From Bacteroidales bacterium (GTDB taxonomy: Bacteria > Bacteroidota > Bacteroidia > Bacteroidales > GCA-2748055): a stretch of 5,843 nucleotides of DNA. The translations under genes were made by a program, and so were the position numbers. Of this stretch, positions 1 through 5,843 are shown piece by piece. The DNA is taken from the NCBI GenBank assembly GCA_024763595.1, contig JANTFK010000244.1, forward strand, positions 1 through 5,843, read 5' to 3'. The first letter of the stretch is position 1; each line of letters begins with the position of its first letter. The notes under the pieces are model-generated. The model worked only from the letters and a program-made list of their open reading frames with translations, did no database searches and was not told the DNA's origin.

Positions 1-1122
1 CTCCAGATATTGATGTCCATGGTTTCCATATTCATTACATACCGGATCTTCTTCCGTGATAGTAAGCGGTTCCTCTTACCAGGTATCCTGCTGCTGCTTA
101 CCACACCCGCACAATTTATATATGCCAGCAGCATCATGGCTGAGACCCTGTTCCAGTTCCTTATAGTACTGATGGCATGGTCCGTTTCTCAATTATCAGA
201 AAACCTGGGATATATACGCGCAAGGCGGAAAAATAATTTCATCGCAGACCGCCACATCTGGCTTTTTATGCTACTGTTTACACTGGGTATGGCCACCAAA
301 CCAGTTCTCTATCCTTTCCTGGTTATTATCATACCCCTCTCCATCCTCCTGTTTATCAAAAGTCGCAGGCGCTCATACCTGTTTGCCCTCATTCTTCCCC
401 TGCTCTGGATAACCCTTTATGGCATCCGGAATTATCATCGGACCAGTTCTCTGCAATATTCCAGCATTCAGACAACCAATATGCTGAACTACAATCTGCG
501 CTACTATCTGATGGATCAGTATGGAAGCGAAGCAGCATCAGAAACCATAGACAGTCTCTATGAAACCTGTGGAGAGAGAGATTCATACAGGGCGAAAAAT
601 AACTGCCTGTCCAAAAAAGCGAGAAAGATCATCATGGAACATCCCATGAAGTATGGAGTATTTCATCTGAAGGGATGTGCCCGCTTTTTTTTTGATCCGG
701 GGCGCTTCGACCTGGTCACCTTTTTTCATCTGAAACCTGCCGGTTCATCAGGATTCCTTTACCAGCTCAATGCCCATGGAGTATCCGGTGCAATCCTTTT
801 TCTTACAGGCGAAGGATGGAAGCTGGTAATCATACTCGCTTTGATTTTCCTGTTTAAAATCATTAAAATCACCGGGTTCCTGCTCTATATTTTCAGAGGA
901 AAAGCGGATTTGCCACTGCGCATCTTCCTGATACTGCTGGTGGGTTACCTGTCCCTGGTAACCGGGCCACTGGGAGCATCCAGGTTCCTTCTGCCGGTGG
1001 AACTTTTTCTCATTGCCGGTGCTATAAAAGGATGGATCTCCCTGGTAAAGGATCTCAGGGACAGGTATGCCTTATCAACTACCGGGTCAGATGCCGGGAT
1101 AACTAAAGATCCAGTATCCTGA
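1..1122 (+). CDS. Multi-pass membrane protein, GT-C (ArnT/PMT-like) glycosyltransferase, 5'-truncated by window edge
   Basis: The frame is open to the left edge, so the true start probably lies outside; the first in-window start candidates are TTG 10 and ATG 13. Numbering from base 10 (370 residues), hydrophobic segments lie near 21-31, 45-60, 83-116 (probably two), 122-138, 269-296, 302-318 and 326-346. A soluble, presumably periplasmic loop covers about 140-265. Family-like signs are the P-x-x-x-Y-A-S-S-I-M-A-E segment at 33-45, the loop pattern A-R-K-I-I-x-E-H-P-x-x-Y at 204-215, and the late S-R-F-L-L-P-V at 324-330, all resembling GT39/PMT-type transferases that use polyprenyl-phosphate sugars. 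The N-terminal acidic catalytic loop expected of the fold is not in view, so activity cannot be judged. The hydrophilic tail after about 346 overlaps the convergent lipoprotein gene by 20 bases. It could instead be another polytopic envelope protein; substrate and acceptor are unknown. Confidence 0.65.
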   Translation, partial: LQILMSMVSIFITYRIFFRDSKRFLLPGILLLLTTPAQFIYASSIMAETLFQFLIVLMAWSVSQLSENLGYIRARRKNNFIADRHIWLFMLLFTLGMATKPVLYPFLVIIIPLSILLFIKSRRRSYLFALILPLLWITLYGIRNYHRTSSLQYSSIQTTNMLNYNLRYYLMDQYGSEAASETIDSLYETCGERDSYRAKNNCLSKKARKIIMEHPMKYGVFHLKGCARFFFDPGRFDLVTFFHLKPAGSSGFLYQLNAHGVSGAILFLTGEGWKLVIILALIFLFKIIKITGFLLYIFRGKADLPLRIFLILLVGYLSLVTGPLGASRFLLPVELFLIAGAIKGWISLVKDLRDRYALSTTGSDAGITKDPVS

Positions 1123-2098
1123 AAATCTCTGTAAAGTCAGGTGACAGTATGATCTCTGTACGACGGTTTTTTCTCCTCGCTTCCGGGGTTTTGGCAGGAT
1201 CCACCGGGAGATATTCCCCGCGGCCTGCCACCGTCAGCCTTTTGGGATCGATGCCGGAGCCATCCAGCAGGATCCTCACAATGGAAGTGGCCCTCAGGAC
1301 GCTCAGATCCCAGTTATCTTTGATGGAAGAACCCTTTCTGAAGGGCACATCATCAGTGTGGCCCTCGATCATAATATTTATATCAGGATGTTTAGCCAGT
1401 ACCACAGACAGCTGTCGAAGCGCCCGAACCCCGTTGGGGTCCACCGTTGTACTGCCCGATTTAAACAACAGTTTCTCCTGCAGCGATACATAGACCTTTC
1501 CATCTTTACGGGTAACCGTCAGACCTTGTCCTTCAAATCCAAGCAGGGCTTTGGCCACTTTCTCCTTCAGTTCTTCCAGTATCCTGTCCTTCTGGTGCAA
1601 CATCTCGTCCATCTCCATCAACCTGGCATTTCTGGCTTCCAATTCTGCCTGAAGGCGGTTCACATCCTGGCGCTGGTTATTTACACTGGCTTCCAGCTCT
1701 TTCAGGAGTTGTTCCTTTTTTGTGAGATTTTCCTGGGTGGTCTGTAATTCATTCAGCAATCTTCGTGTTTCCCGGGCATTCCCCCTCAGGAGAGCCTCAT
1801 GCGTCGATTCCAGATCGGAATACTTTCTTTCAAGCTGCGCAATTTGCTGTTGCAGCTCCCCAACTTTTTTATGGATCCTGATGCTGTCTTGCACGATCTT
1901 CTCCTGTTGTCGTTCCACATCATCAATCCTGGCTTTCATTTCACGATTTTCAACAGTGAGATGTTCGTTCTCCGCCATCAGGTCATCTCTTTCAGACTGC
2001 AGCGTGTTGCTTTTCCTGGATAGCTGGGAAAACTCACTGGAAGGTACGCAGGAGCCCAGTAGGGCCGTTCCAAATACTATTATGATGATCTTCCTCAT
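1103..2098 (-). CDS. OmpA/MotB-domain lipoprotein with long coiled coil
   Basis: This is a 331-residue predicted lipoprotein that should anchor in the outer membrane and bind peptidoglycan. A short basic and hydrophobic signal peptide (M-R-K-I-I-I-I-V-F-G) ends in the lipobox L14-G15-S16-C17; residue +2 is Val, not the Asp inner-membrane retention signal. Residues about 24-184 are rich in Glu, Lys, Arg, Gln and Leu with heptad-like spacing, and there is no proline from 20 to 220, which indicates a long coiled coil. The OmpA-like domain spans about 200-318: G-H-T-D-D at 246-250, L-S-V-L-R-A at 265-270, and R-R-K-N-R-R-T-E at 308-315. By family analogy Asp249 and Arg269 should contact the diaminopimelate of peptidoglycan; the loop between them is extended, as in MotB. 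The ATG at 2096-2098 is chosen because it gives a complete signal peptide. The gene is divergent from dxs and no Shine-Dalgarno sequence is evident. The exact role (tether, or part of a larger envelope complex) is not determined. Confidence 0.9.
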   Translation of the reverse strand: MRKIIIIVFGTALLGSCVPSSEFSQLSRKSNTLQSERDDLMAENEHLTVENREMKARIDDVERQQEKIVQDSIRIHKKVGELQQQIAQLERKYSDLESTHEALLRGNARETRRLLNELQTTQENLTKKEQLLKELEASVNNQRQDVNRLQAELEARNARLMEMDEMLHQKDRILEELKEKVAKALLGFEGQGLTVTRKDGKVYVSLQEKLLFKSGSTTVDPNGVRALRQLSVVLAKHPDINIMIEGHTDDVPFRKGSSIKDNWDLSVLRATSIVRILLDGSGIDPKRLTVAGRGEYLPVDPAKTPEARRKNRRTEIILSPDFTEIFRILDL

Positions 2099-2123
2099 GA
2101 CTTATAATAACGGTTCAATCTTT

Positions 2124-2131
2124 GAAAATTA
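2124..2131 (-). promoter_or_regulatory. Possible -7 box for the OmpA-domain lipoprotein gene
   Basis: On the minus strand this reads TAATTTTC, one mismatch from the Bacteroidetes -7 consensus TAnnTTTG. It would place transcription start about 20 bases before the lipoprotein ATG, a normal leader length. No convincing -33 TTTG was seen at the expected distance, so this is a weak call. Confidence 0.25.
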
Positions 2132-2140
2132 CACAATTTT
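2125..2140. repeat. Short AT-rich inverted repeat in the divergent intergenic region
   Basis: AAAATT and AATTTT flank the 4-base centre ACAC. The 6-base arms match perfectly but contain only A and T, so chance is a real possibility. The repeat overlaps the candidate -7 box of the lipoprotein gene, where a bound protein could affect transcription. It lacks the GC stem and T tract of a terminator. Confidence 0.2.
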
Positions 2141-2204
2141 GGAAGGTATTGGCCGACCTTTTATCACTAGTTCGTTTCAAGATATTAACATGTGGAAATA
2201 TTTG

Positions 2205-2212
2205 TACCTTTG
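2205..2212 (+). promoter_or_regulatory. Bacteroidetes-type -7 promoter box (TACCTTTG) for dxs
   Basis: TACCTTTG followed by C matches the TAnnTTTG -7 element used by the Bacteroidetes primary sigma factor. Transcription would start around 2217-2220, giving a leader of about 17-20 bases before the GTG at 2237. A clear -33 TTTG is not visible 19-21 bases upstream. The box lies inside the in-frame extension upstream of the chosen dxs start, which argues that the extension is not translated. Confidence 0.6.
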
Positions 2213-2236
2213 CACCTGAAATCAATACTGTTGTCA

Positions 2237-4162
2237 GTGGCAGAGGACTCGTATAAACTACTTCGAACAATCGATGGTCCAGGTGACATGAAGTCGCTGA
2301 CTCCGGAGCAGTTACTTCAGCTAAGCCAGGAGTTGCGGCAATTTATCATTGAGATTGTTTCATCCAATCCTGGGCATTTTGGAGCAAGTCTTGGGGTGGT
2401 GGAGCTCACTGTTGCCCTGCATCATGTGTTTAACACTCCCCTGGATAAAATTATCTGGGATGTTGGCCACCAGGCTTACGGACATAAAATTCTCACCGGC
2501 CGCAGGGATATTTTTCATACCAACCGGAAGTATGGGGGAATCAGCGGTTTCCCAAGACCTTCTGAAAGCAAATATGATGCCTTTGGCGTGGGACATGCTT
2601 CCACTTCTATTTCCGCGGCTCTGGGAATGGCAGCTGCAAACGATTATAAGGATCAGAAAGAGCAACAGGTCGTGGCCGTAATCGGTGATGGATCGCTCAC
2701 AGGAGGTATGGCATATGAAGCCCTGAACAATGCCGGGCATGCAGGTAAAAACATGCTGGTGATCCTCAATGACAACCATATTTCCATTGATCCCAGTGTG
2801 GGGGCCATGAAGGATTATCTGCTGGATATCACCACTTCCAGGGCTTATAATAAGGTGAAGAACGATGTTTGGAACCTGCTGGGATTCCTGAGTAAGATTG
2901 CTCCCAATGCCAGGCATTATGCACAGAAGATTGAAAATGCGATCAAATCCATTGCCCTCAAGCAGAGTAATCTTTTCGAGTCACTGAACTTTCGCTATTT
3001 TGGACCGGTGGACGGGCATGATGTGATCCATCTGGCTGAAATATTGAGGGATATTAAACAAATTCCCGGGCCTAAATTGTTGCATGTAATTACCCAGAAA
3101 GGTAAAGGCTTTGCCAAAGCCGAAGAGAATCAGACAGCGTTCCACTCACCTGGTAAATTCAACATGTATACGGGTGAAATCATCCAGAAGGTAACGGACC
3201 AGCCCCAGCCACCGCTTTACCAGGACGTATTTGGAGAGACCATCCTTGAACTGGCAAAAACCAACAAGAAAATTATTGGCATTACACCGGCGATGCCCAC
3301 AGGATCTTCGCTGAAGATCATGATGGATGAGATGCCCGACCGCACCTATGATGTGGGTATTGCCGAACAACATGCCGTGACTTTTTCAGCCGGACTGGCG
3401 GCATCGGGCATGATCCCGTTCTGCAGTATTTACTCTTCTTTTATGCAACGTGCCTACGACCAGGTAATCCATGATGTGGCCCTTCAAAATCTTCCCGTTG
3501 TTCTTTTGCTTGACCGGGCCGGACTGGTAGGATCGGACGGGGCAACCCACCATGGAGCATATGACCTGGCCTTCTTCCGGTGCATACCCGGGATAACCAT
3601 TGCCTCACCCCTGAATGAGGTGGAAATGAGGGACCTGATGTATACGGCACAGCTTAAGCCTGCAGGTCCTTTTGTGATACGTTATCCCAGGGGAAGGGGA
3701 GTGACAGTGGACTGGAAGCAACCTTTCAGCGAAATTGAAATTGGTAAGGGACAACAGTTAAAGGATGGCCGTGACCTGGCTATTCTTTCCCTCGGGCCCA
3801 TTGGCTACCAGGCTTCGCGTGCCATAGAAAAACTTGAAAAAGAAGATATCAGTGTGGCGCATTATGATATGCGTTTCCTGAAGCCCTTGGACAACATACT
3901 GCTTAAGAGTGTTTTCTCCAGATTTAAGAAGATTATCACCCTGGAAGACGCTTCCATTATCGGAGGTCTGGGAAGTGCGGTAGTTGAGTATATGAATGAC
4001 AACAGTTACAAAGCCAAGATCATTCGCATGGGCATCCCTGACCGGTTTGTGGACCATGGCACACAAGCAGAGCTCTATAAAGAGTGTGGGTATGATGCTG
4101 AAGGAATTGTCAGGGCAGCCCGGAACCTGGTTCACTCAAAGATCCTGACAAAAGCCATTTAA
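2237..4162 (+). CDS. dxs: 1-deoxy-D-xylulose-5-phosphate synthase
   Basis: DXS condenses pyruvate with glyceraldehyde 3-phosphate, releasing CO2, to give 1-deoxy-D-xylulose 5-phosphate, the entry point of the MEP isoprenoid pathway and a precursor for thiamine and pyridoxal. It is cytosolic and depends on thiamine diphosphate and Mg. From GTG 2237 the protein is 641 residues, normal for the family. Visible motifs: G-H-F-G-A-S-L-G with His47; V-G-H-Q-A-Y-G-H-K with His78; the thiamine diphosphate motif G150-D151-G152 reaching N-D-N near 178-180; A-E-Q-H with catalytic Glu377; D-R-A-G-L-V-G-S-D-G-A-T-H-H-G from Asp426; and R-Y-P-R-G with Arg482. The C-terminal transketolase-like domain follows from about 510. 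GTG 2237 is preferred because the frame remains open back to GTG 2192, but that stretch contains the promoter; starting at 2237 yields a Bacteroidetes-like N-terminus (A-E-D-S-Y-K-L-L). ATG 2288 would remove conserved residues. No internal stop or missing key residue was seen. Confidence 0.97.
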   Translation: MAEDSYKLLRTIDGPGDMKSLTPEQLLQLSQELRQFIIEIVSSNPGHFGASLGVVELTVALHHVFNTPLDKIIWDVGHQAYGHKILTGRRDIFHTNRKYGGISGFPRPSESKYDAFGVGHASTSISAALGMAAANDYKDQKEQQVVAVIGDGSLTGGMAYEALNNAGHAGKNMLVILNDNHISIDPSVGAMKDYLLDITTSRAYNKVKNDVWNLLGFLSKIAPNARHYAQKIENAIKSIALKQSNLFESLNFRYFGPVDGHDVIHLAEILRDIKQIPGPKLLHVITQKGKGFAKAEENQTAFHSPGKFNMYTGEIIQKVTDQPQPPLYQDVFGETILELAKTNKKIIGITPAMPTGSSLKIMMDEMPDRTYDVGIAEQHAVTFSAGLAASGMIPFCSIYSSFMQRAYDQVIHDVALQNLPVVLLLDRAGLVGSDGATHHGAYDLAFFRCIPGITIASPLNEVEMRDLMYTAQLKPAGPFVIRYPRGRGVTVDWKQPFSEIEIGKGQQLKDGRDLAILSLGPIGYQASRAIEKLEKEDISVAHYDMRFLKPLDNILLKSVFSRFKKIITLEDASIIGGLGSAVVEYMNDNSYKAKIIRMGIPDRFVDHGTQAELYKECGYDAEGIVRAARNLVHSKILTKAI

Positions 4163-4168
4163 TTCCCT

Positions 4169-5728
4169 TTACAAATCAAACTTGATACCCTGTGCCAGCG
4201 GAAGTTCCGTTCCATAATTAATGGTGTTGGTCTGCCTGCGCATATAGGCTTTCCAGGCATCGGATCCGGATTCACGGCCACCGCCTGTCTCCTTCTCACC
4301 ACCGAAAGCACCCCCGATCTCAGCTCCTGATGTCCCCAGGTTCACATTGGCAATCCCGCAATCGGAACCGACACCCGACAGAAATTGTTCGGCTTCAAGC
4401 AGGTTTGTTGTAAAGATGGCAGATGAAAGACCCTGAGGCACATTATTATTCAGGGCTATGGCTTCATCTATGGTCCTGTATTTAATCAGGTATAACAAAG
4501 GAGCAAAGGTTTCGTCCTGAACGATCTGGTAATAATTCTCAACTTCGGCCAGGGCCGGGACAACATAGGTTCCCGCCTCATAACCTCGTCCGGATAACAG
4601 TTCACCGCCAAAGAGGATGGTTCCCCCCTCCTGCTGCACTTTTTCAATCGCACTGGATAAAAGCAATACCGCGCTTTTATCCACAACCGGTCCCACCAGC
4701 ACTTTTTCGTCCAACGGATTGCCGATCTTTTCTGCCACCTGTTTATAGGCTTTCAACAACCTGGATTTAACCTCATCATACACCTCTTCCTGGATGATTA
4801 CCCGCCGGGTGGAGGTACAACGTTGTCCGGCTGTACCAACAGCACCAAATACAATGGTCGGTATGGCCATGTCCAGATCCGCTTCTTTTGAAATAATAAG
4901 GGCATTGTTTCCCCCAAGTTCCATGATAGAGTTACCGAGCCGTTTACCTACGATACCCGAGACTCGCTTCCCCACCGCAGTTGATCCGGTTACCGAAAAA
5001 AGCGGGATCCTGTGATCTGCTGCGAAGTTATCCCCCACCACAGAGGACTTGGCCACGATCAGGTTAAACACTCCTTCAGGCACATTATTCTTTCTGAGCA
5101 CATTACTAATCACATGTTGTACAGCAATGGCAGTTAACGGGGTTTTAGAACTGGGTTTCCATACAACCACATCACCTGCAACAGCAGCGATCATGGCATT
5201 CCATGCCCATACGGCAACCGGGAAATTAAACGAGGTAATCAGTCCTACGATCCCCAGCGGATGATACTGGTCATACATCCGGTGGAAGGGTCTCTCCGAC
5301 TGCATAGTATAACCATACAACTGCCGGGATTGCCCTACAGCAAAATCACAGATATCGATCATCTCCTGCACTTCACCCATGCCTTCCTGGAAGATCTTAC
5401 CCATCTCGAGTGTGACCAGAAATCCCAGGTCCTCTTTGGCTTCACGCAGTGCCAAGCCAATCTGCCTGACCACTTCTCCCCTTTTAGGTGCAGGCACCAG
5501 GCGCCATTGTTTAAAAGCCTCCTGCGCTGTTTTGATTATGGTTTCATAGTCATCAATGGTCGCATTGGTCACCTTTGCAATAATCTCCCCGTCAATGGGA
5601 GAAACCGACTCAGTGACATCTCCTTTTGTCTCCAGCCATTGCTCTCCGGTAGCAGCACCGGGATTTACATTCTGGATACCCAGGTTGTTTAAAACCCGGA
5701 TCACCTGTTCTTCAAATTTTTTCTCCAT
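4169..5728 (-). CDS. ALDH7-family aldehyde dehydrogenase, probable alpha-aminoadipate semialdehyde dehydrogenase
   Basis: This 519-residue, full-length NAD(P)-dependent aldehyde dehydrogenase belongs to the antiquitin (ALDH7) group. Known members oxidise alpha-aminoadipate semialdehyde (in equilibrium with piperideine-6-carboxylate) to alpha-aminoadipate in lysine catabolism. Visible in order: G-E-V-Q-E at 118-122, a segment that in ALDH7A1 supplies a substrate-binding Glu; oxyanion Asn168 in S-F-N-F-P; cofactor-site Lys191 in W-K-P; V-T-G-S-T at 246-250; general base Glu270 in M-E-L-G-G-N-N; nucleophile Cys304 in G-T-A-G-Q-R-C, preceded by Arg303, matching the aminoadipate-contacting Arg of ALDH7A1; E406 in D-E-T-F-A-P; and the ALDH7 hallmark E-I-G-G-A-F-G-G-E-K at 470-479 with G-G-G-R-E-S-G-S-D-A-W at 482-492. 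It converges on dxs with a 6-base gap and no clear terminator. No other lysine-pathway gene is in view, so the substrate is inferred from family only; a broader detoxifying role is possible. Confidence 0.93.
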   Translation of the reverse strand: MEKKFEEQVIRVLNNLGIQNVNPGAATGEQWLETKGDVTESVSPIDGEIIAKVTNATIDDYETIIKTAQEAFKQWRLVPAPKRGEVVRQIGLALREAKEDLGFLVTLEMGKIFQEGMGEVQEMIDICDFAVGQSRQLYGYTMQSERPFHRMYDQYHPLGIVGLITSFNFPVAVWAWNAMIAAVAGDVVVWKPSSKTPLTAIAVQHVISNVLRKNNVPEGVFNLIVAKSSVVGDNFAADHRIPLFSVTGSTAVGKRVSGIVGKRLGNSIMELGGNNALIISKEADLDMAIPTIVFGAVGTAGQRCTSTRRVIIQEEVYDEVKSRLLKAYKQVAEKIGNPLDEKVLVGPVVDKSAVLLLSSAIEKVQQEGGTILFGGELLSGRGYEAGTYVVPALAEVENYYQIVQDETFAPLLYLIKYRTIDEAIALNNNVPQGLSSAIFTTNLLEAEQFLSGVGSDCGIANVNLGTSGAEIGGAFGGEKETGGGRESGSDAWKAYMRRQTNTINYGTELPLAQGIKFDL

Positions 5729-5729
5729 G

Positions 5730-5760
5730 AATTTTGCATATAAAACTGATCAACAAAATT
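5730..5760. repeat. Inverted repeat in the divergent gap, possible operator
   Basis: AATTTTG at 5730-5736 and CAAAATT at 5754-5760 are perfect 7-base inverted arms separated by 17 bases; the spacer includes the palindrome TGATCA at 5747-5752. The repeat fills almost all of the 36-base gap between the divergent dehydrogenase and the gene starting at 5765, a place where one regulator could act on both. The arms are AT-rich, so chance cannot be excluded. Confidence 0.3.
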
Positions 5761-5762
5761 AG

Positions 5763-5770
5763 CAATGGTA
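5763..5770 (-). promoter_or_regulatory. Possible -7 box for the aldehyde dehydrogenase gene
   Basis: The minus strand reads TACCATTG, one mismatch from TAnnTTTG. Start of transcription near 5757 would give a leader of roughly 30 bases before the ATG at 5728. No clear -33 element was found. The box overlaps the start codon of the divergent partial gene, so both being functional would place this promoter partly inside that gene. Confidence 0.25.
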
Positions 5771-5843
5771 TACTTTAAAAAAGATATTTTAGAACATGCC
5801 GGTTTTGAAGTTATCATCAAAAATAGCGGATTGAAGTTACCCG
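5765..5843 (+). CDS. Start of an unidentified gene, 3'-truncated by window edge
   Basis: An ATG at 5765 opens a frame that continues without a stop for 26 codons to the window edge, beginning M-V-Y-F-K-K-D-I-L-E-H-A-G-F-E. An in-frame TGA at 5747-5749 bounds it upstream, so ATG 5765 is the first ATG available. Upstream sequence is A-rich without a Shine-Dalgarno motif, as is common in Bacteroidetes. Its placement 36 bases from the divergent dehydrogenase and its ordinary amino-acid mix favour a real gene. The visible part is too short to assign a family. Confidence 0.45.
   Translation, partial: MVYFKKDILEHAGFEVIIKNSGLKLP

Noticed and set aside
661..734. Eleven-base direct repeat TTTCATCTGAA at 661 and 724, both encoding F-H-L-K in frame
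   Set aside because: The intervening and flanking residues show no duplicated unit, so coincidence is more likely than a tandem duplication.
1097..1119. GGATA / TATCC inverted repeat considered as a bidirectional terminator
   Set aside because: The stem is only 5 bases with a 13-base loop and no T tract, and it lies within coding sequence.
1722..2219. Long plus-strand open frame (165 codons) antisense to the lipoprotein
   Set aside because: It is the complement of the coiled-coil coding region, where Glu/Lys/Gln-rich codons leave the opposite strand open. Its protein is rich in Ser, Cys and Phe with no recognisable domain, and it runs across the divergent promoter region.
2190..2219. Nine-codon open frame (ATG 2190 to TGA 2219) just before dxs, considered as a leader peptide
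   Set aside because: It lies across and upstream of the predicted -7 box, so the dxs transcript would not contain its start codon.
2360..2917. Minus-strand open frame (185 codons) antisense to dxs
   Set aside because: It lies entirely within the highly conserved DXS coding sequence, whose motifs are intact, and the antisense product shows no family features.

Overview
The window looks like ordinary chromosomal DNA from a member of the Bacteroidota, probably Bacteroidales-like. The evidence is a DXS protein whose motifs are of the Bacteroidetes type, an OmpA-domain lipoprotein with a C-terminal tail common in that phylum, a TAnnTTTG-type -7 promoter box ahead of dxs, and starts without Shine-Dalgarno sequences. 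Moderate GC content fits. Genus-level placement is not possible from the sequence alone.

Layout, left to right. (1) Bases 1-1122, plus strand: the 3' part of a multi-pass membrane protein resembling GT-C (ArnT/PMT-like) glycosyltransferases; its N-terminus lies outside the window. (2) Bases 1103-2098, minus strand: an OmpA/MotB-domain lipoprotein with a long coiled coil, whose last 20 bases overlap the end of the first gene tail to tail. (3) Bases 2099-2236: a divergent intergenic region with a good promoter for the next gene. (4) Bases 2237-4162, plus strand: dxs, 1-deoxy-D-xylulose-5-phosphate synthase, the first enzyme of the MEP isoprenoid pathway. (5) Bases 4169-5728, minus strand: an ALDH7-family (antiquitin-like) aldehyde dehydrogenase, convergent with dxs and separated from it by 6 bases. 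(6) From 5765 to the right edge, plus strand: the start of an unidentified gene, divergent from the dehydrogenase.

Gene orientation alternates (+ - + - +), so no two complete genes in the window can share an operon. The genes point to separate functions: envelope glycosylation, outer-membrane to peptidoglycan tethering, isoprenoid precursor synthesis, and semialdehyde oxidation probably linked to lysine breakdown. No RNA gene, mobile element, CRISPR array or convincing hairpin terminator was seen, and no stretch over 300 bases lacks a gene. I did not find a new multi-gene system. The points most worth checking are the dxs start, the tail-to-tail overlap, the cofactor-site residue in the dehydrogenase, and an inverted repeat in the 36-base divergent gap at the right.
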